Below, in pieces: positions 1 through 8,651 of a stretch of 64,000 bases of DNA. The DNA lies in the NCBI RefSeq assembly GCF_001548115.1, contig NZ_AP014821.1, forward strand, positions 2,297,262 to 2,361,261, in the 5' to 3' direction. Each line of letters starts with the position of its first letter. Positions within the stretch are counted from its first letter, which is position 1. The translations under genes were made by a program, and so were the position numbers. A model generated the notes under the pieces. It worked only from the letters and a program-made list of their open reading frames with translations, was not told the origin of the DNA and did not search any database. Origin of the DNA: Geminocystis sp. NIES-3709. GTDB lineage: Bacteria; Cyanobacteriota; Cyanobacteriia; Cyanobacteriales; Cyanobacteriaceae.

Positions 1-1
1 A

Positions 2-979
2 TTATTAGATTTTATTCAAACTTTAGATATTGACAATAATAAATTTATTCAAATAAAAATATTTTTAAATAAGGAAAATTTTTTATTAAATAATCAACTT
101 GAAAATGAAAATATTTATTTAGAAGCAGAAGAAAATACTTTGGCGAACTTAAATAATATTATTCATAATTTACTCCCTTTTCAGCAAAATCAAGTTAAAG
201 AAAATATAGTTAAACTTACTCAATTAGAAAAACAATTAATTTCGATCGAGCAAAAAATATTAATTGTTAATTCACCCCAAGAATATCAACAATTAGAAGA
301 TAAATATAAACAGACAGAAAAAGCATTAGTTAAGATAAAAAGTAGGTGTGAAACTATCAAAAAAACTTTAACTGCTGTCGAGAAAAAAATAAATGATGTG
401 AGAAAAAAATTAAGCCATTATGGAGAAGATAATATCAAACAAGAACAGGCTAAACATATCGCAGAATTAATGCCAAAAGTTAAACAAACTTTAAGTTTAT
501 TTCAACAAAAATTAACCCTAAGAAAGTTAAACAAATTAGAATCAGAAGTTACTAACTGTTTTCGTTATTTACTTCATAAATCTAACTTTGTGGGAAAAGT
601 CGTTATTTCCGCCGAAACTTTTGCTTTAAGTTTATACGATAATAATGGTTTATTGTTATCAAAAAATCGTCTATCAGCAGGGGAAAAACAACTCTTAGCT
701 ATCGCTTTATTATGGGGATTGGCAAGGGTTTCTGAGAAAAATTTACCGGTAGCTATTGATACTCCTTTAGGACGTTTAGATTCATCCCATCGTTATAATT
801 TAATCGATCGTTATTTTCCCACAGCTTCTCACCAAGTTATTTTACTTTCTACAGATACAGAAATAGGAGAAATAGAAGTAAATTTATTAAGAAAAAAAGA
901 AGCGATCACCCTTGAATATTTATTAGATTATAATAGTAAAATGAATCAAACTACCGTTAAATCTGGTTATTTTTGGTAA
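2..979 (+). CDS. dndD: DNA sulfur modification ATPase DndD, C-terminal part (cut by window edge)
   Basis: The reading frame is open from base 2, so the gene starts outside the window; the TTG at 140 is internal. The visible 325 residues are the second half of an SMC/RecN-like ATPase: a long charged coiled coil (roughly bases 140-560), then an ABC-ATPase C-terminal lobe with signature LSAGEKQ, Walker B-like AIDTPLGRLDSSHR and H-loop region QVILLSTDTEI, ending in GYFW. That ending and the DTPLGRLDSSHR block are what I know of DndD, which works with DndB/C/E to place phosphorothioates in DNA. The stop lies inside the end of the convergent plsC gene (23-bp overlap). No dndE-like gene follows; dndB/C would lie upstream, outside view. 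Family call is confident; activity cannot be judged from a fragment. Confidence 0.88.
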   Translation, partial: LLDFIQTLDIDNNKFIQIKIFLNKENFLLNNQLENENIYLEAEENTLANLNNIIHNLLPFQQNQVKENIVKLTQLEKQLISIEQKILIVNSPQEYQQLEDKYKQTEKALVKIKSRCETIKKTLTAVEKKINDVRKKLSHYGEDNIKQEQAKHIAELMPKVKQTLSLFQQKLTLRKLNKLESEVTNCFRYLLHKSNFVGKVVISAETFALSLYDNNGLLLSKNRLSAGEKQLLAIALLWGLARVSEKNLPVAIDTPLGRLDSSHRYNLIDRYFPTASHQVILLSTDTEIGEIEVNLLRKKEAITLEYLLDYNSKMNQTTVKSGYFW

Positions 980-1652
980 GAGATTTAGCTAAATCTTCCG
1001 TTAAAAGAAAACTACTTTCTCTGATAGATTTACCATGATAATTTTTCACCGTTAAACACTCCCCAATTTTCACCGAAACACTGCAACCTCTTTGGGGAAT
1101 TGGTTCACTATATTTAACAGTTAAAGGTAAAATTTTTACTTCTACTTCTGGCTTGGCAGTTTCCACTTCTAATGCAATTTTAGCAACACCTCTTTTTAAG
1201 GTTTGTACATCATCTGTACGATATATATTTCCTTCGGGAAAAATTACCACCATTTCCCCTTGACATAACAAATCAAAACTATGACGTAAACTGTCCATCC
1301 CAGGACGATCGGTATTAACCTCAAATCCCCCCAAACGTTTGATAAACCAACCTTGTAGCCCCTTCATTTCGTTGGCTGATACCATAAAATGAGGATTCCT
1401 ACCACTGACTAATTTTCCAGTAGCATATGGAACTATTAGTGCATCCCAACGAGAGCGATGAGTTGGTGCAATAATTACAGCACCAGTTTTTGGTACATTT
1501 TCTTGCCCTGTGATTTCAATTTTTTTGAAGAAGAAAGGAAATAGGAATCTTGTGGCTAAAGGATAAACTAATTTGATTAACCAAGGAGAGATATGAGAAG
1601 TAATCTGACTTTCGTGATGATAAATTTGTGGTTGAACTGATGATGTGTTCAT
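957..1652 (-). CDS. plsC: 1-acyl-sn-glycerol-3-phosphate acyltransferase (PlsC family)
   Basis: This 231-residue protein has the acyltransferase signature: HRSRWD (the HX4D catalytic motif, residues 65-70) and FPEG (about 138-141) for phosphate binding. The family transfers an acyl group to the sn-2 position of lysophosphatidic acid in membrane lipid synthesis. A hydrophobic stretch near residues 25-42 could anchor it to the membrane. The length is normal for cyanobacterial members. Its 3' end overlaps dndD by 23 bp tail to tail, so the two are separate transcription units. The exact acyl acceptor is not readable from sequence; other PlsC-like acyltransferases share these motifs. Confidence 0.87.
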   Translation of the reverse strand: MNTSSVQPQIYHHESQITSHISPWLIKLVYPLATRFLFPFFFKKIEITGQENVPKTGAVIIAPTHRSRWDALIVPYATGKLVSGRNPHFMVSANEMKGLQGWFIKRLGGFEVNTDRPGMDSLRHSFDLLCQGEMVVIFPEGNIYRTDDVQTLKRGVAKIALEVETAKPEVEVKILPLTVKYSEPIPQRGCSVSVKIGECLTVKNYHGKSIRESSFLLTEDLAKSLTKNNQI

Positions 1653-1885
1653 AATCTTTAGTTTTCATCGATATTTACTATATCTCTAGGTTAAAACTAT
1701 TTTCCCATTAAATTAAGCTCGATCGTGCCACTTTGCCATCCTTCACAATGATATTTTTGATAATTAGAGTTTTAGATGAAATCTTTGTAAATTTCTGACT
1801 ATTCATTATTACTTAATCATTACAGTAACAGGTTATTGTAGAATAGGATAAACAATTTTTAGTAAGCACAAAGTATAAAAAAGTT

Positions 1886-2002
1886 ATGACACCTTCTTTA
1901 AGTAGTTTTTTATGGAGCTTAGTTTGGGGTGCTGCGATCGTAGTTATTCCCGCCACCATTGGCTTAATTGCCGTCAGTCAAGTGGATAAAATTCGCCGTT
2001 AA
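1886..2002 (+). CDS. psbX: Photosystem II protein PsbX
   Basis: A 38-codon gene starting [10 protein letters not shown] and ending DKIRR, with one transmembrane helix (about residues 10-31). Both the start and the hydrophobic core ([10 protein letters not shown]) match cyanobacterial PsbX as I know it. PsbX is a single-helix subunit at the periphery of photosystem II near cytochrome b559 and the QB site. It stands alone between plsC (divergent) and ycf66, and a long inverted repeat follows at 2017-2079. A plausible promoter element (TAGAATAGGATA, about 1838) lies upstream. It is too short to appear in usual ORF lists. Confidence 0.93.
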   Translation: MTPSLSSFLWSLVWGAAIVVIPATIGLIAVSQVDKIRR

Positions 2003-2016
2003 ATCTCTCTTTTTTC

Positions 2017-2079
2017 GTTGACAGTACTTGACAAGTAAATAATAACTAATCTTATGTTTTATTTCTTGTCAGTGTCAAC
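2017..2079. repeat. 63-bp interrupted inverted repeat after psbX
   Basis: Left arm GTTGACA (2017-2023) and TGACAAG (2029-2035) pair with CTTGTCA (2065-2071) and TGTCAAC (2073-2079), with further A/T pairing inside. The hairpin begins 15 bp after the psbX stop. It could be a transcription terminator or 3' stabiliser for psbX mRNA, although no strong T-run follows; it could also be a decayed small mobile repeat. The pairing is seen directly; the role is inference. Confidence 0.6.
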
Positions 2080-2388
2080 ACGATGGAGAAGTTAAATGAT
2101 TTTCAAAAAAATATTAGCTTTTGGTAAAATTTCCAGCAAATAGTAGATTTTGTTAGTTAAATAGTATTTTATTAGTCGCTTTAGACTACTTAGGCTATTA
2201 GATGTAAAACTTATTTCATAACGATATTAAGATGTTGGGTTACGCTAATTTTTAATGTTCCTACTTTAAAATCATAGATTATTCCTTAGCTAACCCTCTC
2301 CATAAGAATTTAATGTTTTGTTTATATTAGTTTGTAATTCTTAATTGTCTGATAGGATAGAAACAACATAGCAGTTTAAGTTTTAGTC

Positions 2389-3204
2389 ATGGTTAATTTT
2401 GGTTTTAATGCCGCTAGTATTCTCGGTATCATCCTCTTTTTGGCTGGAGGGGCTTTATATGCGATGCGTTCTTGGAAACCTGAAGTTTCAAAAGATCATG
2501 ATATATTTTTTGCCGCCGTTGGCTTACTGTGTGGTGGTATTTTATTTTTTCATGGTTGGCGTTTAGACCCCATTCTTCAGTTTTCTCAATTATTATTAGC
2601 AGGATCGGCAATTTTTTTCGCCATAGAATCAGTTCGTTTAAGAGCCGTAACCGGCACTCAAGTAAGAGGAAGATCTTCTTCTTATGTGGATAACGATCGA
2701 GCCGGTAGCCGAGTTTATCGGGCAGAATTAGACCAAATAGAAGGTTATGAGGACGATTATGAGGAAGAAGAACAAGTTCCTCGTCGTCGTTTACAGGGTA
2801 CTCCTCCTCGATCGACTTCTCGCCGTAGCACTTATGAAGAAGAGCCTCCCCGTCCTCGTCGCACCCGTCCTTCCAACTATAATCAAGAACCTCCAGTAAG
2901 TCGTAATCGGAATAATCCTCCCCCTCGTCGTGGGAATCAGCAATATGATGATTGGCAAGAAACTCCCGATCATTGGGAAGATAATGCCTCAACAACTCGT
3001 CGTACTTCTTCAAACCGTCCCTCATCGGATGTACCCCCAACTCCTACCAGAAGAAGTCAAAAACGTCGCCCTAAATCTGCTGATGATATAGTTTCTAGCG
3101 TTGGAACAGAATATGTTGATTATCAACCCCTCGATGTCGATCGCAATAACGAAGACTATGACAATCCCGAAAATCAACCAAAACCTGATAATTTTGATTA
3201 TTAA
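2389..3204 (+). CDS. ycf66: Ycf66 family membrane protein with long charged tail
   Basis: The first 85 residues hold three hydrophobic segments (about 8-27, 38-57, 62-84) and match the Ycf66 family, found in cyanobacteria and some plastids, with no assigned biochemical function. From about residue 90 the protein is low complexity, rich in Arg, Pro, Asp and Glu, and probably disordered in the cytoplasm. Length 271 residues; the tail is the variable part of this family. It starts at ATG 2389 about 390 bp after psbX, with a TAGGATAG element near 2353 that could be a -10 box. A long open frame on the opposite strand across the tail is a composition effect. Confidence 0.85.
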   Translation: MVNFGFNAASILGIILFLAGGALYAMRSWKPEVSKDHDIFFAAVGLLCGGILFFHGWRLDPILQFSQLLLAGSAIFFAIESVRLRAVTGTQVRGRSSSYVDNDRAGSRVYRAELDQIEGYEDDYEEEEQVPRRRLQGTPPRSTSRRSTYEEEPPRPRRTRPSNYNQEPPVSRNRNNPPPRRGNQQYDDWQETPDHWEDNASTTRRTSSNRPSSDVPPTPTRRSQKRRPKSADDIVSSVGTEYVDYQPLDVDRNNEDYDNPENQPKPDNFDY

Positions 3205-3265
3205 AACTTTAAACTTAGTTTATCTATCCATTTATTCTTGATTCGTGATCTTTTGGTTTTGAATT

Positions 3266-3790
3266 TTGAAGTTACTTTTACTATTACTTCTTTCTTTAAT
3301 TATTGGCGGTTGTACCTCGAATAATATCTCCCCCTTATCTACATCCCTAAACAGTCGATATAATGACGAACAACCTTTTCTTAGTGGTGATGGTCGTTGG
3401 TTAGTAATGGTGTCTAATCGTTATGGTGGGCGAGAAATTTTATTATATGATTTACAACAAAATTCTTTTGTAGATATATCTGGTTTAAATTTGCCCAATG
3501 CCATTACCGATAGTCCTAGTTTGAGTCGTACGGGGAGATATATCGTTTATATTTCTAGTATCCAAGGCAGACCAGATATTTTTCTATTCGATCGAGCTAC
3601 AAAGCAAACAAAATTACTAACTCAAGGGTATCGCAGTTGGTTAAGAAACCCCCGTATTAGTCCTGATGGTCGTTATGTCATTTTTGAAACAGCTCGTCGT
3701 GGTCAGTGGGACATTGAGGTTATGGATTTAGGCCCCACCGTAGAATTAGATCAACCAGACGGAGTCGTTAATAATGATACGAATGAATAG
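3266..3790 (+). CDS. TolB-like beta-propeller lipoprotein
   Basis: This 174-residue protein begins with a lipoprotein signal: hydrophobic residues 2-13, then the lipobox IIGGC with Cys at about 16. Behind it are three WD40-like/TolB-type repeats with the family's SGDGRWLVMVSN, SRTGRYIVYIS and SPDGRYVIFE motifs (about residues 40-160). Such repeats form part of a beta-propeller used for protein contacts in the periplasm or at the membrane. Three repeats cannot close a propeller alone, so it may oligomerise or be a small family form; the partner is unknown. The start is TTG at 3266, chosen because it gives the full signal sequence. It lies 61 bp after ycf66 on the same strand, so co-transcription is possible. 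Confidence 0.8.
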   Translation: MKLLLLLLLSLIIGGCTSNNISPLSTSLNSRYNDEQPFLSGDGRWLVMVSNRYGGREILLYDLQQNSFVDISGLNLPNAITDSPSLSRTGRYIVYISSIQGRPDIFLFDRATKQTKLLTQGYRSWLRNPRISPDGRYVIFETARRGQWDIEVMDLGPTVELDQPDGVVNNDTNE

Positions 3791-3803
3791 TGAAGAATTG
3801 ATC

Positions 3804-4721
3804 CTACTGCTGATTTTGTTCAAAACCATTTATTTTACCTAAAAACTCCTCTGTTAGTTTCAAGAAGGCTTTTGAACCATTAGAATTAGGGGAAGTCAAC
3901 ACCGCAGGCATAAATAAATCCACTGCTTTCGCTACATTCACATCCATAGGAATATCTGTAGCAAACATTTGATCGATCGTAAAATCTTGTTTAACCCTTC
4001 TTTTGACCTGATCATAATATTTATCATAACGACCAAATAACCCCCCCTCGGAAAGAATAAATACGATTCCTAGTAATTGCAATTTCAGAGGATCATCATC
4101 TTGATGACTACCTTTTAATTTTTTTACTCTCCTTTCTAGTAACTGTATTCCTACTAATGATAAAGGTTCAGGTCGAGCAGGTAATAAATAAAAATCACTA
4201 GCTGCGATCGCACTTCTAGTCAAAAGATTATAACCGGGAGCGCAATCCATGATAATAAAATCATAATCATTAACGATCGGTTCTAAAATATCACGAATCA
4301 AAAGTCTTTCAAAATTGTTCCAAACAGAATCAAAATGTTCGATCTTATTTTCGTTAACCGCTTTTTGATGCAACATTTCTGAAACTAAATATTCATCGTA
4401 TAATTCAATATCTCCGGGTAACAACTCTAATTGAGATAAACCGCAGATAGAAGGACTAATTAAATCGTGAATATCTAACTTTGCATAAGGATTGGGTTGA
4501 ATAACTCCATCAATCAAATAACTCAAAGTTTTTCGTTTTTTCCTTAACTTTCCAAATTCATGAGGAGCTAATAAACTTAAAGTTGCACTAATTTGAGCAT
4601 CTAAATCTAAAACCAAAACTTTTTTATTAAAATTTTTTGCTAAAGAGGTAGCTAAGTTAACAGTTAAAGTAGTTTTGCCTACACCGCCTTTCATATTAAC
4701 GGTACTAATCACATATCCCAT
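3804..4721 (-). CDS. ParA/MinD-like AAA ATPase
   Basis: A 305-residue P-loop ATPase with deviant Walker A KGGVGKTT (residues 11-18), switch DLDAQISAT and Walker B FIIMDCAPG. This is the ParA/Soj type, which binds DNA or membranes when ATP-bound and positions chromosomes, plasmids or protein complexes. No parB or parS-like partner is adjacent. In cyanobacteria solitary ParA-like proteins of this kind may position carboxysomes (McdA) or other cargo, but nothing here identifies the cargo. It follows cutA by 16 bp on the same strand, so they are probably co-transcribed. Confidence 0.82.
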   Translation of the reverse strand: MGYVISTVNMKGGVGKTTLTVNLATSLAKNFNKKVLVLDLDAQISATLSLLAPHEFGKLRKKRKTLSYLIDGVIQPNPYAKLDIHDLISPSICGLSQLELLPGDIELYDEYLVSEMLHQKAVNENKIEHFDSVWNNFERLLIRDILEPIVNDYDFIIMDCAPGYNLLTRSAIAASDFYLLPARPEPLSLVGIQLLERRVKKLKGSHQDDDPLKLQLLGIVFILSEGGLFGRYDKYYDQVKRRVKQDFTIDQMFATDIPMDVNVAKAVDLFMPAVLTSPNSNGSKAFLKLTEEFLGKINGFEQNQQ

Positions 4722-4737
4722 AATAATTTCTAATAAT

Positions 4738-5064
4738 TTAAAAATTTATAACGTTTTGTTGTACCCAATCTAAATAAGGTTGAGAACCTTTAATAATTGG
4801 TAAAGCAATCATTTCAGGTACATCATAAGAATGCAATTCTCTAATTCTATTTTCAAGACGGGGAAAAAGTTTTAAATCAGTCTTAATAATCAATTGCCAC
4901 TCTGAATCACAACAGACTTCACCTTGCCAACGATAAACAGAAGTAATCGGCATAAAATTTACACAAGCAGCCAAAGATTCTTCTACCAAAGTTTTTGCGA
5001 TCGATTCTGCTTCTTTTTGATTATTAACAGTGACTAATACTACTCCATAATGTTTATTTTTCAT
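4738..5064 (-). CDS. cutA: Divalent-cation tolerance protein CutA
   Basis: A 108-residue CutA1 protein with the family blocks LAACVNFMPITSVYRWQGEV (about residues 31-50) and PEMIALPI with a C-terminal YLDWV. CutA1 forms very stable trimers with a ferredoxin-like fold; it was named for copper tolerance in E. coli but its cellular role is still unclear. It is full length. It lies upstream of the parA-like gene on the minus strand and downstream of the acs terminator, so the cutA promoter should lie between 5065 and 5140. Confidence 0.92.
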   Translation of the reverse strand: MKNKHYGVVLVTVNNQKEAESIAKTLVEESLAACVNFMPITSVYRWQGEVCCDSEWQLIIKTDLKLFPRLENRIRELHSYDVPEMIALPIIKGSQPYLDWVQQNVINF

Positions 5065-5143
5065 ACACCATACTTTACACTAATCAAAAGATTGTGGCAA
5101 CGCACAAAATTTAGGATTTTATGACTTTAAATTTTGATTTTTG

Positions 5144-5165
5144 AAAAAAGGTGGAAAAATCCACC
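5144..5165 (-). terminator. Rho-independent terminator of acs
   Basis: On the minus strand GGTGGA pairs perfectly with TCCACC (5160-5165 and 5150-5155) around a 4-base loop, followed at once by six T (5149-5144). It begins 13 bp past the acs stop codon. This is a classic intrinsic terminator shape and separates acs from cutA. Confidence 0.85.
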
Positions 5166-5178
5166 CCAACTAAAAAAA

Positions 5179-7152
5179 TTATGCTCCCTCTCTTAATTTA
5201 TCTAAGACGCTACGATCGTCTAAAGTAGAAGTATCCCCGACAATTTCCTGGCCAGAAGCCAGACTACGCAATAATCGACGCATAATTTTGCCCGATCGAG
5301 TTTTGGGCATTCCATCAGTAAATCTGATCTCTCCGGGACGGGCGATCGCACCAATTTCTTGTACTACATGGGCTTTGAGTTCGTTTGCCAACTCATCGCT
5401 AGGGGTAAAATCACCTTCAAGAGTGACAAAAGCAAAGATTTCTTCCCCTTTAATATCATCTGGTTTACCCACAACCGCCGCCTCAGCAACCGCAGGATGA
5501 GACACCAACGCCGATTCTACCTCCATCGTACCTAAACGATGCCCCGACACGTTAATCACATCGTCCACACGTCCCATTACCCAGAAATACCCGTCTTCAT
5601 CCCGTCTCGCACCATCCCCCGCAAAATATAAGTATTGTCCATCTTTAGGAGGTATATGTTCCCAATAGGTGTTACGGAATCGCTCGGGATCACCGTAAAC
5701 CGTACGCATCATACCTGGCCAGGGATGTTTTATCACCAAATAACCACCCTCGTTATCATCAACGGGGTTGCCCTCTAAATCCACAATATCCGCCATAATA
5801 CCGGGGAAAGGATGAGTAGCGGATCCGGGCTTGGTAGGAGTTGCACCGGGTAAAGGAGTAATCATAATACCTCCTGTTTCTGTTTGCCACCATGTATCGA
5901 CGATGGGACATTTTTCTTTGCCTATCACCTTCTGATACCATATCCAAGCCTCTGGGTTAATGGGCTCGCCCACCGTACCCAACAACCTTAAAGATGATAA
6001 ATCCCGAGCGTTAGGATGATGTTCACCCATTTTGATAAAGGCACGAATGGCAGTAGGAGCAGTATAAAAAATATTTACTCCGTATTTCTCGATAACATCC
6101 CAAAAACAACCCAGATTAGAAGGGCGAGGTACTCCTTCATACATAATTGTTGTCGCACCGTTGGAAAGAGGGCCATAAACGATGTAACTATGTCCTGTAA
6201 TCCAACCCACATCGGCAGTACACCAATAAACGTCATCGTCTCGCAGATCAAAAATCCATTTAGTCGTCATGTGAGAGTAAAGGTTATAACCCCCCGTAGT
6301 GTGTACCACTCCTTTCGGTTTGCCAGTACTGCCACTGGTGTAGAGAATAAATAACATATCTTCGCTATCCATTTCTTCAGGAAGGCAATGGGCAGAAACT
6401 CCAGCTTGTAAGTCATGCCACCAATGATCTCGTCCCGGTTCCATATATACTTTTTCTTTAGTTCGTTGCACAACTAGGACGTTTTCTACACTAGGGGCTT
6501 GATTATCGTCGATAGCCAAGTCAACTTGCTCTTTAAGGGCGACTACTTTATCTTTACGGAAACCACCATCAGCAGTGATAACTAATTTAGCAGATGCGGC
6601 GTTAATTCTGTCTCTGAGGGCTTCGGCACTAAATCCTCCGAATACGACACTATGCACAGCCCCAATTCTAGCACAGGCTAACATAGCGATCGCTGCTTCA
6701 GGTATCATAGGCATATAAATTGCTACTACATCACCTTTTTTGACTCCTAACTGCTTCATGACGTTGGCAAATTGACAAACTTCTCGATGCAATTGGGCAT
6801 AAGTTAAAGTACGACTGTCACCAGGTTCTCCTTCCCAGATGATAGCAGCTTTGTTACGACGACCAGTGGTTAAATGTCGATCGAGACAATTATAAGAAAT
6901 ATTTATCTTTCCATTAACAAACCATTTGGCAAAAGGGGGGTTACTCCAATCAAGGACTTGATCCCATTTTTGAAACCAATTTAACTCTTTTTCAGCTAAA
7001 TCAGACCAAAAAGCTAAGGGATCAGCAATTGATTGTTGATATAATGCTTGATAGTCTTCCCAACTTTTAATTTGTGCTTTTTTTGCAAATTCTGAGGGAG
7101 AGGTAAAAGTACGTTTTTCTTTTAAAATAGATTCAATTGTCGGTTGTGTCAT
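5179..7152 (-). CDS. acs: Acetyl-CoA synthetase (AMP-forming)
   Basis: The 657-residue enzyme turns acetate, ATP and CoA into acetyl-CoA via acetyl-AMP. Visible motifs are the P-loop [11 protein letters not shown], the acetate-pocket region [18 protein letters not shown] and the C-terminal SGKIMRR, whose Lys is the residue known to be regulated by acetylation in this family. Length is standard. I place the start at the ATG read from 7152 (MTQPTIES) rather than the in-frame codon at 7179, because the nine extra residues (MEFLFIYLI) are not family-like. A strong terminator follows. It is a single-gene unit, diverging from the gene at 7352. Confidence 0.95.
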   Translation of the reverse strand: MTQPTIESILKEKRTFTSPSEFAKKAQIKSWEDYQALYQQSIADPLAFWSDLAEKELNWFQKWDQVLDWSNPPFAKWFVNGKINISYNCLDRHLTTGRRNKAAIIWEGEPGDSRTLTYAQLHREVCQFANVMKQLGVKKGDVVAIYMPMIPEAAIAMLACARIGAVHSVVFGGFSAEALRDRINAASAKLVITADGGFRKDKVVALKEQVDLAIDDNQAPSVENVLVVQRTKEKVYMEPGRDHWWHDLQAGVSAHCLPEEMDSEDMLFILYTSGSTGKPKGVVHTTGGYNLYSHMTTKWIFDLRDDDVYWCTADVGWITGHSYIVYGPLSNGATTIMYEGVPRPSNLGCFWDVIEKYGVNIFYTAPTAIRAFIKMGEHHPNARDLSSLRLLGTVGEPINPEAWIWYQKVIGKEKCPIVDTWWQTETGGIMITPLPGATPTKPGSATHPFPGIMADIVDLEGNPVDDNEGGYLVIKHPWPGMMRTVYGDPERFRNTYWEHIPPKDGQYLYFAGDGARRDEDGYFWVMGRVDDVINVSGHRLGTMEVESALVSHPAVAEAAVVGKPDDIKGEEIFAFVTLEGDFTPSDELANELKAHVVQEIGAIARPGEIRFTDGMPKTRSGKIMRRLLRSLASGQEIVGDTSTLDDRSVLDKLREGA

Positions 7153-7351
7153 AATCAAATATATAAATAGAAACTCCACTAGGATAAAAGATTAGCCTAT
7201 TTTTTGAATTTTTATTGTTAAATTTTATTGATAAAGGATAAATAGGCATAGTAATTATTGTGCTTAAGAGCTATTTGGAAATAATTTAAAATTTTTATTA
7301 TATATTGAACTATTAAATTCAAATTTCAGTGTATTTTTATTAAGTAAAACT

Positions 7352-8176
7352 ATGAAAATTGTTGAGGAAAATTCACAATTATTACATCTAGAAAATACAA
7401 ATAAAATTTATTTAGGGAGGTTATTTTTATTTCTTTTTGCTACCCCATTTTTTAGTGCAGGAATAGCTGTTATTATTTTTTTAGGTAAATTAAATACTTT
7501 AAAATGCAATCATGCAATAATTCCACAGGCTCAAATTGAAACTCAACAAATATCTTGTCAATTAACAAGACAAGGTTTAATGAGAAAGGAAACTATTAAT
7601 ATTCCTCAATTATATGAAGTTGAATTAGGTGTTAGCGACAGTGATGATGGAGAAACTTATCGAATAGAATTAATAACTTCTCAGGGAAAAATTCCTTTAG
7701 CAGAAGTATATAGTTCAGGGAGTAAAAATAAGCGAAAAAAATTAAAAAAAATTAAAAGTTTTATTAAAAATAGTAACGAAGATAGTTTAATAATTAAGCA
7801 AGATGATCGTTTTTTTGCTTATCCTTTTGGAGGGATTTTTGTATTGGTTGGTGGTTCTTTAATGGTCGCTTCACTAACATTTTTTAGACAAATTTATTGC
7901 ATCTTTGATAAGACTAAAGGAAAATTTTTTATGAGAGAAGATAATCCTTTTAAATCAGTAATAAAAGAATATAGATTAGGAGAAATAAAAAGGATTGAAA
8001 TGTTAGAAGAAAAAGATAGTGATGGCGATAAAGTATTAAAACCTAAAATAATTTTACATCGAGGTTTAGAAATTGGGATCGATCTCACAGGTAATATGTC
8101 AGAAAAAGAAAAGACAATTAAAAGTATCAATAATTTTTTACAAGATCTTAGTGGTGCAGAAAATAATAGAACATAA
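7352..8176 (+). CDS. Hypothetical two-helix membrane protein
   Basis: The 274-residue protein is not one I recognise. It has two predicted transmembrane helices: residues about 24-47 and 152-175. The roughly 100 residues between them hold a polar beta-type domain with a Lys-rich stretch (KNKRKKLKKIK), and a C-terminal 100-residue tail follows the second helix. The layout (short N-terminus, helix, soluble loop, helix, cytoplasmic tail ending in a charged helix) resembles small cyanobacterial membrane proteins of unknown function. It is a lone gene divergent from acs; base composition matches its surroundings. Confidence 0.55.
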   Translation: MKIVEENSQLLHLENTNKIYLGRLFLFLFATPFFSAGIAVIIFLGKLNTLKCNHAIIPQAQIETQQISCQLTRQGLMRKETINIPQLYEVELGVSDSDDGETYRIELITSQGKIPLAEVYSSGSKNKRKKLKKIKSFIKNSNEDSLIIKQDDRFFAYPFGGIFVLVGGSLMVASLTFFRQIYCIFDKTKGKFFMREDNPFKSVIKEYRLGEIKRIEMLEEKDSDGDKVLKPKIILHRGLEIGIDLTGNMSEKEKTIKSINNFLQDLSGAENNRT

Positions 8177-8651
8177 TTACTGAAGTACGATGATTTTTTC
8201 AAATTCAATTCGATGCACAAATATTAATATAAATAGTTGAATTATCTTTGCGACTTTGCACCCTCCCTATTCGGGCGAATAAAAGGGGGTTGCGAGAGAT
8301 AAAAAATGTAGTTGATTCATTAGAAAAGCAATGTAAATTTTTATCATTAAAAGTACAAATTATTCCTAAGTTTCATAATAAATAAATTTTTTATTAATAT
8401 CCAATAATTAGAGCAATATTATTTTAATCACCTTCCATTGTAGAGCAATATCTTTTATTAAAACTTTTGTTTATTAATCAACTCAACTGTTATTTACTGT
8501 TTTTAAATAGGGTGTAATCTTTAATCAATTTAAGTTAAGATTGATATATATTTTAGTTTATTAAGAATTAATACGAAAGATCTAAAAATTAAGAGAATTT
8601 TGAAATTATCTTTTAAAATTTATTGCTATAGAAAACTAAGGTGGTTGTTTT
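8177..8651. other. Intergenic region with hairpin, before the giant exoprotein gene
   Basis: This 475-bp AT-rich stretch holds one clear structure: TATTCG (8268-8273) pairing with CGAATA (8276-8281), flanked by CCC and GGGGG runs. It could end transcription from the gene at 7352. After it comes a short open stretch without a recognisable product. Just upstream of 8652 lies AAGGTGG (about 8638-8644), a good ribosome binding site that supports the chosen start. I see no other gene, tRNA or repeat here. Confidence 0.5.

Noticed and set aside
2429-3040. A 203-codon open frame on the minus strand opposite ycf66
   Set aside because: It mirrors the low-complexity Arg/Asp-rich tail of ycf66; it has no family similarity and no own promoter or ribosome site.
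5179-7179. Longer start for acs at 7179
   Set aside because: It adds nine hydrophobic residues not seen in the family; the ATG at 7152 gives the normal N-terminus.
8290-8385. Short open stretch in the region before the giant gene, possibly a gene remnant
   Set aside because: About 32 codons with no family I recognise; could not be told from random open AT-rich sequence.
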